This document shows positions 38,136 to 46,387 of a stretch of 64,000 nt of DNA, one piece after another. The stretch comes from Bifidobacterium sp. ESL0682. Its GTDB lineage: Bacteria; Actinomycetota; Actinomycetes; Actinomycetales; Bifidobacteriaceae. Made by a program: the position numbers and the translations under genes. The notes under the pieces are model-generated. The model searched no databases and was not told where the DNA came from. It worked only from the letters and a program-made list of their open reading frames with translations. The stretch spans positions 558,001 to 622,000 of the forward strand of contig NZ_CP113942.1 in NCBI RefSeq assembly GCF_029392815.1, given 5' to 3'. Position 1 is the stretch's first letter, and each line of letters starts with the position of its first letter.

Positions 38136-39665
38136 TTATCGCCCGTTCTTCGTGTTGTTGGCAATCAGGAACGGGGCGTTGTTCAGCACGATAGTGCCGT
38201 CTCCGGCCACGTATCCGTCGATGGCGATGACCCCTCGGATGTAGCGAGGTTTGCCGTTGTAGGTCGGGCTGGTCTGCGGTGCCGGGAAGAAGCGAAGCGT
38301 CCCATCGACACTGAGGCCGCTGGACAGATACGGCGGTTCCTCCTTTGCCTTTGGTTGCTTGGCTGAAGCTGCTTCCGCAGTGGCTGAAGCTGCTTCCGCA
38401 GTCGTTGAGCTATCGTCAGAAGTGTCTTCGGTTTCTGAATCTTCGTCTGGGTCATTGGACTTGTCGGACTTGTCCGGATTATTCGGTCCTTCTGACTCGT
38501 GCAATTCTTCGGGCCTGCTTGATGTGTCAGTTTGGCTCTCGCTTTGCGTCGGTTCCGACTCCTCATTTTCTTGGTCGGTTTCCGTGCTATTGCTTATGAG
38601 TTCTTCTTGTACATCGGAGTTTTGGCTGTTTTGTACATCGTCTGACGGTACTTCTGCTGGTTCTTGTGCCACTGTTGATTCCTGCGAACCTTCAGAGGAC
38701 GTGGCTTCGGCTGCGGGAAGTTCGGTTTCGGTGTCTACGGCATTATCGCTTTGCGGGTCGGTAATCGTTACGTCGTCCTTGACCTCGTCCGCATCAAAAT
38801 TCGGATGGGAGCGAACGGTTCGTCCGGATTCCTGTGAATCGGTATTCGGGCGGTTAGCGGAATCGTCGTGAGATGCTGGTTCGTCGTTCTCGGCCGCACG
38901 ATGATGGGCGACGATGGGTTTACGGGGGCTAAAATCATACTCCGGAACGCCTTCAGGCTCTGCGAGTCGTTCGGCAAGCGTGGGCTCGTGGGCATTTTGG
39001 CTAGTGCCGGAATCATCCCAATCGTCGTTGTCGCTATCGTCTTGAGCATCTGCGCCGCGCCCGAGATGATATTGTTCCTCGGTGATTTTGCCGTCGATGA
39101 GCATTTTCGCGTCGGCGGGGATATCGACGCCTTTGGCATAAGGCGAGGCAAGTAATGACTGCCAGCCTTCCAACGGCAGATAACCGTCCTTGACCCCGCT
39201 GCGGGCATCACCGGAGTAGGTGTGGGCGAGGTCATCGACCTTCTCGTTGCCGGGATTGCCGTTGTGCCCCTTGACCCAGACGAACTTCACTGGTCCTTCT
39301 CGATGGCCGATTTCAGCGTCGATGGCCTTGATGAGCGGAGCGTTCTTGACCGGCTTTTTCTGAGAGTTCTTCCAGCCGTTCTTCTTCCAACCTTTGACCC
39401 ATGTGGTCGAGCAATTGATGGCGTACTGCGAGTCGGTCTCGATGGTCAACGGCTCGGCTCCTCGATGCGCGCGCAACGCTTCGAGCACCGCGCACAGCTC
39501 GCCGATCTGGTTGGTGCCGTTGGTGGCGCCGCCGGCGTCGCTGTCCCCATCGTGCTGATGGCCGTCCGTTCTTGCCGCATTCACCGCGTGGTCGGCCCAG
39601 GCCCAGCCCATGGGACCGTTGGGGTTGCCGAGTGCGCTGCCGTCCGTAGAAACCGTAATAGTCAT
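38136..39665 (-). CDS. rnhA: Ribonuclease HI with long acidic linker and C-terminal extra domain
   Basis: The 509-residue product has an N-terminal RNase HI fold (residues 1-150) with catalytic Asp8 (STDGSALGNPNGPMGW), Glu56 (GELCAVLEAL), Asp78 (IETDSQYA) and the late Asp region GNPGNEKVDDLAH. It cleaves RNA in RNA-DNA hybrids. Residues about 200-440 are a disordered, Glu/Asp/Ser/Thr-rich linker, including a perfect 21-base tandem duplication at 38361-38402. The last 60 residues form a small unrecognised domain (RYIRGVIAIDGYVAGDGTIV). Normal RNase HI is about 150 residues. Confidence 0.92.
   Translation of the reverse strand: MTITVSTDGSALGNPNGPMGWAWADHAVNAARTDGHQHDGDSDAGGATNGTNQIGELCAVLEALRAHRGAEPLTIETDSQYAINCSTTWVKGWKKNGWKNSQKKPVKNAPLIKAIDAEIGHREGPVKFVWVKGHNGNPGNEKVDDLAHTYSGDARSGVKDGYLPLEGWQSLLASPYAKGVDIPADAKMLIDGKITEEQYHLGRGADAQDDSDNDDWDDSGTSQNAHEPTLAERLAEPEGVPEYDFSPRKPIVAHHRAAENDEPASHDDSANRPNTDSQESGRTVRSHPNFDADEVKDDVTITDPQSDNAVDTETELPAAEATSSEGSQESTVAQEPAEVPSDDVQNSQNSDVQEELISNSTETDQENEESEPTQSESQTDTSSRPEELHESEGPNNPDKSDKSNDPDEDSETEDTSDDSSTTAEAASATAEAASAKQPKAKEEPPYLSSGLSVDGTLRFFPAPQTSPTYNGKPRYIRGVIAIDGYVAGDGTIVLNNAPFLIANNTKNGR
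38361..38402. repeat. 21-base tandem duplication inside the RNase HI tail
   Basis: Two adjacent identical copies of a 21-base unit beginning ggctgaagctgcttccgca encode a repeated Thr/Ala-Glu-Ala-Ala-Ser-Ala peptide in the linker. It is in frame. Confidence 0.85.
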
Positions 39666-39800
39666 AACTCCCAGCCTACGGTTTGCCGACGAAATTGAAA
39701 AGACAGAGCAAGTTGAACAGTGGTTTAGATTTTGGTCAGATTTAAGCGAAGTTTAAAAATGATGTGTATCGCAGAATGAATTGTCGATAAGCAAATGGAG

Positions 39801-39866
39801 AGGCCGGCCGATAGCGCTTCCGAAATGGTTTGATTCCGTCATTCCTGTTGTGCTATCGGCCGGCCT
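39801..39866 (-). terminator. Terminator after pgm
   Basis: A perfect 15-bp inverted repeat (aggccggccgatagc / gctatcggccggcct) with a 36-base loop lies 59 bases after the pgm stop and before the RNase HI start. It most likely ends pgm transcription. Confidence 0.75.
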
Positions 39867-39925
39867 GTTGTTAATTGATGATTAATCGTTACCGGAAAAG
39901 CCCGTTGCGTTGGAAAGTAACCAGA

Positions 39926-41600
39926 TTACTCGCCGAGGGCCTTGTCGACCACATCTGTGGCCTCGGAAAGCACCTGATCGAGTGCCTCGGGGAAACGAAC
40001 GACTCGGCGTAGATCTTGTAGATGTTCTCGGTGCCGGAGGGTCGGGCAGCGAACCAATTGTTCTTGGTTGCCACCTTGATGCCGCCGATGGGTGAGTCGT
40101 TGCCCGGCGCACGGGTGAGCTTGGCGGTGATGTCCTCGCCGGCCAACGTGGTGGCGGAAACGGATTCGGGGAAAGGGCCGCGAACTTCTGCTTCTGCTCG
40201 AGCGTGGTCGGCGTATCGACGCGCTTGTACCAGCTTTCACCGAACTTTGCCACTTGTTCCTGATGCAGTTGCGCTGGGTTCTTGCCGGTTTTTGCGGTGA
40301 TTTCCGCAGCGAGCAGATCGGGGATGATGCCGTCCTTGTCGGTGGTCCATACGCGACCATTGCGACGCAGGAAGCTCATGCCGGAGCTCTCTTCACCGCC
40401 GAACGCGACCTTGCCGGTGAAGAGCGGATCGACGAACCACTTGAATCCGACCGGTACCTCAACCAGTGGCGCTCCGATGGAAGCGGCCACGCGGTCGATC
40501 AGTGAGGATGAGACGAGTGTCTTGCCGATGCCAGTGCCCTCGGGCCAATCCGGACGTGCGCCGCTGAAGAGATAGGCGATGCAGACGGCGAGGTAATGAT
40601 TCGGGTTCATCACACCCCAGTCAGGGCAGACGATGCCGTGGCGGTCGGCATCGGGATCGGTGCCTCCCACGAGATCGTACTTGTTCCAGGCGCCTGCGTT
40701 GAGTTCGTCGACGAGGCCCTTCATTGCATACTGCGAGCTGGGATCCATACGAATCTTGCCGTCGTGGTCGATGGTCATGAAACGCCAGGTCGGGTCCACA
40801 TCGGGGCGGACCACGCCGATGTGGAGGCCATACTTTTCGTTGATGAGTGGCCAGTAGTTGACTGAGGCCCCGCCGAGCGGATCGATGCCGAGCCTCACTC
40901 CGGAGGAGCGGATAAGGTCGAAGTCAATGACATCGCCAAGGTCGGAAACGTAATGATCTCGGTAGTCGAAGCGCTCTACCAGTGGAGACTTGATAGCCTC
41001 GTCGTAAGGCACTCGTTTGACGTTGCGGAACGAGCCGAGTAGTTCGTTGGCGCGGTTGGCGATGGCTTCGGTCGCTTCGGCCGGTGCTGGGCCGCCGGTG
41101 ACCGGGTCATACTTGAAACCGCCGTCGGTTGGCGGGTTGTGAGAAGGAGTCACGACGATGCCATCGGCAAGTCCGTCGCCTTCGAAGCGCTGCGAACCGT
41201 CGGCGGCGCGGTTGTGGGTGAGGATGGCGTGCGAGATGACCGGGGTGGGTACGAAGTCGTTGCGCGAATCGATGCGCACGGTCACGCCGTTGGCGACGAG
41301 CACTTCGATGGCCGTTTTCATCGCCGGTTCTGAAAGCGCGTGGGTGTCGCGGCCGAGATAGAGCGGGCCGGTCACTCCGGCTTTCTTGCGGTATTCAGCG
41401 ATGGCCTGCGTGATCGCGACGATATGTGCCTCGTTGAATGAGGTCTTCAGCGATGAACCGCGGTGTCCGGAGGTGCCGAAGGAAACGCGTTGTGCCGGGT
41501 CGTCCGGGTCTGGAATGGCGTCATAATATTTGTCGATGACCTCGTTGACATCGATGAGGTCGGCTGGTGTGGCGGGTTTGCCCGCATTGTTTGCAATCAT
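39926..41600 (-). CDS. pgm: Phosphoglucomutase, two frameshifts in this sequence
   Basis: The enzyme interconverts glucose-1- and glucose-6-phosphate. The N-terminal frame ([20 protein letters not shown]) has the phosphoserine loop [11 protein letters not shown], metal site DPDADRHG and sugar-binding [13 protein letters not shown]. Near the end two G4 runs on the + strand (40168-40171 and 39989-39992) each shift the frame. Adding one base at both gives ...[20 protein letters not shown] and ...[25 protein letters not shown], 558 residues in total, the normal size. The phosphate-binding [10 protein letters not shown] is intact. The original frame would run on in nonsense to 39882. Confidence 0.93.
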
Positions 41601-41657
41601 GTCTCCATTGTGCCACAGTCGCTAGGTGAAAGTGCAATGTTTGTGCGTTGTTGCAAC

Positions 41658-41684
41658 CAATCGCACACAGCTGTTGTGCGATTG
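41658..41684. promoter_or_regulatory. Inverted repeat upstream of pgm
   Basis: caatcgcaca and tgtgcgattg are a perfect 10-bp inverted repeat around cagctgt, 58 bases upstream of the pgm ATG. It may be an operator. The rest of the 276-base gap to the divergent DUF3290 gene shows nothing I can name. Confidence 0.4.
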
Positions 41685-41876
41685 AGAACAGTCGGGTTGC
41701 GAATGCGAAGTGAACTCAGCGCGTCAATTGATGAGCGATTTAATGCTCATTACGGCCAGAAAGACGGAAAATGCCCTATAAATTTTTCTCACAGCCCTAA
41801 AATCCTGTTACGTATCGCGGCGATTCTACGATGAAATGGGAGAAATCACCTGCCAACCTACGTTTGGGGCGTTTTC

Positions 41877-42317
41877 ATGACATTTTATGGTATCAACTAC
41901 CTGCAAAGCCAGCACAGTATCAACCAGGTCATCCGGTTCACCATCATCATCGTATTGTGCGTGGCGCTGGTCGCGTTCTTCGTCTTGTATCTGAGGCACC
42001 GGCTCAAGACGAAATACCGGGATTTGGGCATCATCGCGCTGTTGTTGGTGGTGCTCATGCTCGGCAGTGGCTATACACAATTCCAGCAGAGCGAGACGGC
42101 CAGCGCGAAAAGCGAGCAGATGGTCAGTTTTGTGCAGCATGTCGCCAAGGAACGGCATGTTTCCGAGGATGATGTGCTCGTCAATTCGAAGTACCTGAAT
42201 CAGGACGTCATCGTCAAAATCGATAAGAAATACTACACGGTGAACCTCAACACCGATTACACCGCCTACAAACTCACCGAAACCCATATGCTCGCCGACG
42301 TCAAGGTAGAAAAGTAA
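41877..42317 (+). CDS. DUF3290-family membrane protein
   Basis: The 146-residue product has two transmembrane helices (about 19-41 and 48-66) and a soluble C-terminal domain with VAKERHVSEDDVLVNSKYLNQ and KKYYTVNLNTDYTAYKL. This is the DUF3290 family, usually encoded directly before a DUF421 protein, as here (9-base gap). The function of the pair is not established. The start follows ggggcgttttc. Confidence 0.85.
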   Translation: MTFYGINYLQSQHSINQVIRFTIIIVLCVALVAFFVLYLRHRLKTKYRDLGIIALLLVVLMLGSGYTQFQQSETASAKSEQMVSFVQHVAKERHVSEDDVLVNSKYLNQDVIVKIDKKYYTVNLNTDYTAYKLTETHMLADVKVEK

Positions 42318-42326
42318 GGAACCGCC

Positions 42327-42962
42327 ATGCTTATCAGCACCACACTTATCATCAAGCTCGTCGTGGGCATCGTCTTCCTGATCGTCCACATCAATCTCTT
42401 CGGCAAATCCAACCTCGCGCCCACCAGCGCCATGGACCAGATTCAGAACTATGTGCTCGGCGCCATCATCGGCGGTGTGATTTACAACGAACAGATTACC
42501 GTACTCCAGTTCGTCTTCGTGCTCGTCACATGGATGCTGCTGTGCATGATCATCAAGTTCGCCAAGGAAAACAGCCGCTTCTTCAAGAAACTCATCGACG
42601 GCAGCCCGGTCATGCTCATCTCGCACGGCAAGGTCGACGTCGCCACCTGCATGCGCAAGGGCGTCTCCGCCAGCGACCTGATGCTCAAATTACGTGCGCA
42701 AGGCGTATATGAAGTTTCCAAGGTTCTGAAGGCCTACTTCGAGCAGAATGGCCAGTTGACCGTGATCTGCTACGGCGATGAGACGCTGCGGCTGCCGTTG
42801 ATCGTCGATGGACAGGTCGATACCGATGTGCTCGAAGCCATCGGCCACGACAAGGAATGGCTTGAGGATGAGGTCAAGAAGCAGGGCTACGACGGCACCA
42901 ATGGCGTGTACATCGGCGAGTATGTCTCGAAGAAATTGGAACTGACCGGCTACGCAAAGTAG
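42327..42962 (+). CDS. DUF421 (YetF-like) membrane protein
   Basis: The 211-residue product has three transmembrane segments in the first 85 residues (IKLVVGIVFLIVHINLFG, NYVLGAIIGGVIY, FVFVLVTWMLLCMII) and a cytoplasmic YetF-type domain with DGSPVMLISHGKVDVATCMRKG and SASDLMLKLRAQGVYEVSKV. It shares an operon with the DUF3290 gene. DUF421 proteins occur in spore-formers and lactobacilli; the molecular role is unclear. Confidence 0.88.
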   Translation: MLISTTLIIKLVVGIVFLIVHINLFGKSNLAPTSAMDQIQNYVLGAIIGGVIYNEQITVLQFVFVLVTWMLLCMIIKFAKENSRFFKKLIDGSPVMLISHGKVDVATCMRKGVSASDLMLKLRAQGVYEVSKVLKAYFEQNGQLTVICYGDETLRLPLIVDGQVDTDVLEAIGHDKEWLEDEVKKQGYDGTNGVYIGEYVSKKLELTGYAK

Positions 42963-42965
42963 GAG

Positions 42966-42993
42966 CTATTCCGGTTCGATGATTTCGGAATAG
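42966..42993 (+). terminator. Hairpin just after the DUF421 gene
   Basis: ctattccg pairs with cggaatag (8 bp) around a 12-base loop, 3 bases after the stop. It probably works with the next hairpin at 43024. Confidence 0.5.
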
Positions 42994-43023
42994 GCGTATC
43001 TGCTTGGTTTCTGATTCGATGTG

Positions 43024-43056
43024 AAGGTAGACGTGGCAACAATGTCTACCTTTATT
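43024..43056. terminator. Hairpin between convergent DUF421 and lipid-kinase genes
   Basis: aaggtagac pairs with gtctacctt (9 bp) with an 11-base loop, followed by tatt. A likely terminator between the two converging genes. Confidence 0.6.
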
Positions 43057-43117
43057 GTTGAGTGGCTTCTTCTAAAGGGGAATCCGATTATGAGTCGATT
43101 AATGCCTATGTTGCGCG

Positions 43118-44218
43118 TTATTGTTCGAGTTCCGCCTTGGCAGGAACGCGTACGCACAGTGCCTTCGGTTCGAGGCTGAAGAGGATATGACTCGTGGAGC
43201 CGAGCATATCGCCGTCGACCTGGGCGAGCGCCGGCTTTTCGAGCTTGATTTCAGCCTTCACGCCTTGAATCTGGTCCATGGTGGAATTGGTGGAAAGCGG
43301 GCTTTGTTGGGCCTTGCCGGTGATGGTCTGGTGCATCACGTCGCCGAAGAGGTTCATCCAGCCGAGCAGGCCGCCGGAAGTGTCGATGATTTCGAAATCG
43401 AGCAGGCCGTCGTCGAACGAGGCGTCCGGCATCAGCGAGAACACCGGAATTTGGCCGCAATTGCCGGCCATGAACGTGCGGAAATGCACTTCTCCGACCG
43501 TATGCGAATTGCCGTCTGCGCTGGTGATGGTGACGGTGCCGCGATACTTCGGTGCAAAGAGATGCTTCATGCCGCCGGAGAAATAGGCAAGCCAGCTGAT
43601 GCTCTTCTTGAGTTCCGGGTTGGTGTCGCTGATCATGTCGGCGTCGAAACCGATGCCTGCGATGATGAGGAAGGCGTGGGCATGGTCGTCCTCAGGTCGA
43701 TCGAGGAGGGCCAGGCGCCCCATGTCGACCATCCGTTCGCCGTGCGAGGTCGCGATGGCCAGTGCCGCGTTGATGTCGTCGACCGGGATGCCCATGTTGC
43801 GTGCGAAAAGGTTGCCTGTGCCGATGGGGATGATGGCCAAGGTGTGGCCAGTGCCGCTTACCGCGCTCGCCACGGTGCGCACGGTGCCATCGCCGCCCAC
43901 GGCGACCAGAACATCAGCTCCGTGAGCAAGCGCTTCCAACGCGCAAACGCGTCCGTCGCGTTCCAATGTGGTTTCGATGAATTCGATTTCCGTGATCTGA
44001 TGGTCTTTGCAGAATTCTTCGATATGCAGCCGTGTTCGTGCGGCCTGAGGCTTCGACGGATTGATGATGAAGGCGTATTTGACCTGGTCATCATCGCGTT
44101 CGTTGAGTTTCTGCACCCTGCGCCAGCGTCTCCAGGCGCGCCAAATCAGCGCCGCGGCAATTGCGAGAACACCAACTGCGATAATGGCGACGACGATGAA
44201 GAGCACAGTTCGAGACAT
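43118..44218 (-). CDS. Diacylglycerol/lipid kinase family protein
   Basis: The 366-residue product has an N-terminal membrane helix (residues 4-27) then the DAGK catalytic domain: AFIINPSKPQAA, VAVGGDGTVRTVASAV (GGDGT at 108-112) and IPIGTGNLFARN, followed by the beta-sandwich domain with FDDGLLDFEIID. It phosphorylates diacylglycerol or a related lipid using ATP. The ATG at 44218 (MSRTVLFIVV) is preferred over the more upstream in-frame ATG at 44335. Confidence 0.9.
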   Translation of the reverse strand: MSRTVLFIVVAIIAVGVLAIAAALIWRAWRRWRRVQKLNERDDDQVKYAFIINPSKPQAARTRLHIEEFCKDHQITEIEFIETTLERDGRVCALEALAHGADVLVAVGGDGTVRTVASAVSGTGHTLAIIPIGTGNLFARNMGIPVDDINAALAIATSHGERMVDMGRLALLDRPEDDHAHAFLIIAGIGFDADMISDTNPELKKSISWLAYFSGGMKHLFAPKYRGTVTITSADGNSHTVGEVHFRTFMAGNCGQIPVFSLMPDASFDDGLLDFEIIDTSGGLLGWMNLFGDVMHQTITGKAQQSPLSTNSTMDQIQGVKAEIKLEKPALAQVDGDMLGSTSHILFSLEPKALCVRVPAKAELEQ

Positions 44219-44522
44219 GACTCTATTCTGTCGCGGCTCACTGACGTTGCGCTCAAAGCTGTATGAAAAATGAACGAACCCTACACGCTCTGGAAATATG
44301 AACTCATGAACGCCAACGTCTGCATTCGTAGTCACTGAAACTTTCGTGGTGTTGTATTGCGGCCCTTTGTCATGGATAGTCTGGGCGATAATGTTGACAT
44401 TGTCTGATTGACTCGCATTGGATTGCTATGCGTCGCTGTGCTGTAGGCGACAGGCTTGGTGGCCATGTTGGAATGGACAATAAGATTGATAATGAGTAAT
44501 GCAAAATTGGGAGATGTTGAAT
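44219..44522. other. Divergent intergenic region
   Basis: This 304-base stretch between the divergent lipid-kinase and permease genes must contain both promoters. ttgaca at 44394-44399 is the best -35 on the + strand, but no good -10 follows at 16-18 bases. gataat at 44488-44493 is a possible -10 for the permease. No gene seen. Confidence 0.35.
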
Positions 44523-45953
44523 ATGTCGGCTGAGAATGACGCTTTGAAGCAGCGTGGCCAATCCAAGACCGCGGATGCAGCCGCACTGACGTCAACCTCT
44601 GATGCCTCTGGAATCGGTGATGCTTCCAACGTCATCGATACTGCCAATGCTGCCGTAAAGGGCGAAAAATCAGCGAAACAAACTACGGATTACGCCTCGC
44701 ATTGGCATAAGCAGGACACGATCTGGACGTTCAGCCTCTTCGGTACGGCGGTCGGCGCCGGCGTGCTCTTCCTGCCGATTAAGGCGGGCAGTGCCGGTAT
44801 CCTGAGCCTTCTGTTCATGGTCGTGCTGGCTTTCCCGCTGACCTATTTCGCCCATCGGGCCCTATGCCGGTTCGTGCTTACCGCCAAGCATCCGGGCGAT
44901 GACATCACCGATGTGGTCGAGCAGCAGTTCGGCTTTGGATTCGGCATGGTCTTCACGATTATCTACTTCGTTCAGATTTTCACCATCATCTTGGTCTATG
45001 CCGTCTCGATTACCAACACGACCGAAAGCTTCATCGTCAACCAGCTGCACATGACCGCGCCTCCGCGCTGGTTGCTTTCCGGTCTGCTGATCGGCGTTCT
45101 GGTCTGCATCGTCACCTGCGGCACCGATGTGGTCACCAAGGTCACCAGCGCCATGACCTACCCGGTCATCGCCGTACTGGTGCTGTTCGCCCTTTACCTT
45201 ATTCCGCACTGGAACACGTCTATTCTGACGAGCTATCCCAAGACAGCCGGCGGCGCATTCGACTGGGGCACCTTGATTCAGGATCTGTGGCTGCTGGTGC
45301 CGGTGACCATTTTCGGCTTCGACCATTCCGCCATCATCTCCTCGTTCTGCGTGAACCTGCGCGAAGGATACGGGCTTGAGCAGTCCGACCATAAGATGAT
45401 GAGCATCCTCAAGCGTGCCGAGCCGTTGATGGTCTTCGTCGTTCTCTTCTTCGTGCTGAGCTGCGACTTGGCGCTGACACCCGGCGATCTGGTCAAGGCC
45501 AAGGCGCAGAACGTCTCCATTCTGAGTTACATCGCCAATATGCTCAACAGCCCGGTGATTGCGTGGATTGCCTCGCTGACTGCCTTCGTCTCCATTTTCA
45601 AGGCGTTCCTCGGCCATTATCTCGGTGTTGAGGAAGGTCTTGGCGGCATCATCCGCAAGATCGGTGAAAAGAAGCACCGCATCATCGAGCGTCGCCCGCT
45701 GCACATCTTCGTCGCCATCTTCATGTTCGTCACCTGCTGGCTGGTGGCGTGGGCGAACCTGTCGGTCATCAACATGATCGAGACGATGGTCGGCCCGATC
45801 ATTGCCTTCATCCTCCTGCTGCTGCCGATGTACGCGATTCACAAGGTGCCGTCGCTCAAGAAATATTCGGGCAAGATCAGCAATGTGTTCATTGTGGTCA
45901 TCGGTGTGATTTCGGTGAGTGCCATCTTCTACAACATCGTGGAATTGTTCTGA
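44523..45953 (+). CDS. SdaC-like serine/amino acid permease (HAAAP family), copy 1
   Basis: The 476-residue product, after a hydrophilic N-terminal 60 residues, has about 11 transmembrane helices. It carries the HAAAP/SdaC signature SLFGTAVGAGVLFLPIKAG, then HPGDDITDVVEQQFGFGFG and KAFLGHYLGVEEGLGGII. SdaC-type carriers import serine (or threonine/aromatic amino acids) with protons. The ATG at 44523 has gggag upstream; the in-frame ATG at 44499, just 5 bases after gataat, could be a leaderless start. A close paralogue follows at 46388. Confidence 0.88.
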   Translation: MSAENDALKQRGQSKTADAAALTSTSDASGIGDASNVIDTANAAVKGEKSAKQTTDYASHWHKQDTIWTFSLFGTAVGAGVLFLPIKAGSAGILSLLFMVVLAFPLTYFAHRALCRFVLTAKHPGDDITDVVEQQFGFGFGMVFTIIYFVQIFTIILVYAVSITNTTESFIVNQLHMTAPPRWLLSGLLIGVLVCIVTCGTDVVTKVTSAMTYPVIAVLVLFALYLIPHWNTSILTSYPKTAGGAFDWGTLIQDLWLLVPVTIFGFDHSAIISSFCVNLREGYGLEQSDHKMMSILKRAEPLMVFVVLFFVLSCDLALTPGDLVKAKAQNVSILSYIANMLNSPVIAWIASLTAFVSIFKAFLGHYLGVEEGLGGIIRKIGEKKHRIIERRPLHIFVAIFMFVTCWLVAWANLSVINMIETMVGPIIAFILLLLPMYAIHKVPSLKKYSGKISNVFIVVIGVISVSAIFYNIVELF

Positions 45954-45978
45954 AAACTGTATCGTGACACGATGCTCC

Positions 45979-46024
45979 AAGCCGTCGCACGCCTGACTTT
46001 CTGCAGGTAGGCGACGGCTTTTGA
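45979..46024 (+). terminator. Terminator after permease copy 1
   Basis: aagccgtcgc pairs with gcgacggctt (10 bp), with an inner cctg/cagg helix, followed by tttga. It separates the two permease transcripts. Confidence 0.75.
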
Positions 46025-46057
46025 TTTGCCCGACCTATCTCAAAATGTGTCATGCAT

Positions 46058-46093
46058 TTGTCTTTTTCGGCATTTCCCACTAAAGTCGGAATC
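46058..46093 (+). promoter_or_regulatory. Promoter giving a leaderless transcript
   Basis: ttgtct (46058-46063) and taaagt (46081-46086) are exactly 17 bases apart. The expected start, 7 bases downstream, is the A of the ATG at 46094. Confidence 0.45.
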
Positions 46094-46234
46094 ATGTTCA
46101 ACATGGGAATCGAATCCGGCACCGCGGCTACCGCCGTGCGTCGCTCTTTCGCTGCCCTGAATGTGAACATTCTCGCTTCGACTCGTCGATCGTATTCGTC
46201 ATCGGCCGTCGTAAGCAGCGATATTTCGGATTGA
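46094..46234 (+). CDS. Possible serine-rich small ORF (leader peptide?)
   Basis: This 46-codon frame begins MFNMGIESGTAATAVRRSF and ends with STRRSYSSSAVVSSDISD. Ten of 46 residues are serine, eight of them in the last 18, and half use TCG. It lies between two serine-type permease genes, directly under a plausible promoter, and ends 153 bases before the second permease. A translated sensor of serine supply is an inference. No clear attenuator with a T tract was found downstream, so it may be chance. Confidence 0.35.
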   Translation: MFNMGIESGTAATAVRRSFAALNVNILASTRRSYSSSAVVSSDISD

Positions 46235-46387
46235 TTTGTATCTCTCAATATTTTTTGATATCGCGTTCCGCGTCGGCATAGCTGCCTGGTAACGTGCGAT
46301 GTTTTGCTCCGTATTGGGCAGTGACCCATTCACAGCGGATTTCTCAATGAAGTATCCCAAAAGCAGAGCACAAGAAAGTGGCATCGT
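46235..46387 (+). other. Leader region of permease copy 2
   Basis: 153 bases between the small ORF and the second permease contain an AT-rich atatttttt block near 46247 and weak pairs (ggca-tagc-tgcc; gggcagtgaccc). No strong terminator. Confidence 0.3.

Noticed and set aside
39882..40175. Long C-terminal extension of pgm read straight through
   Set aside because: The Arg/Ser/Pro-rich translation is out-of-frame; the family sequence continues in other frames after single-base repairs.
41826..42626. 266-codon - strand frame
   Set aside because: Antisense to the DUF3290-DUF421 genes, which have clear membrane and family features.
43121..44266. 381-codon + strand frame
   Set aside because: Shadow of the lipid kinase gene on the opposite strand, which has GGDGT and other family motifs.
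44862..45980. 372-codon - strand frame
   Set aside because: Antisense to permease copy 1; composition rich in His/Asp/Gln is typical of shadow translation. The same holds for 46409-47110 under copy 2.
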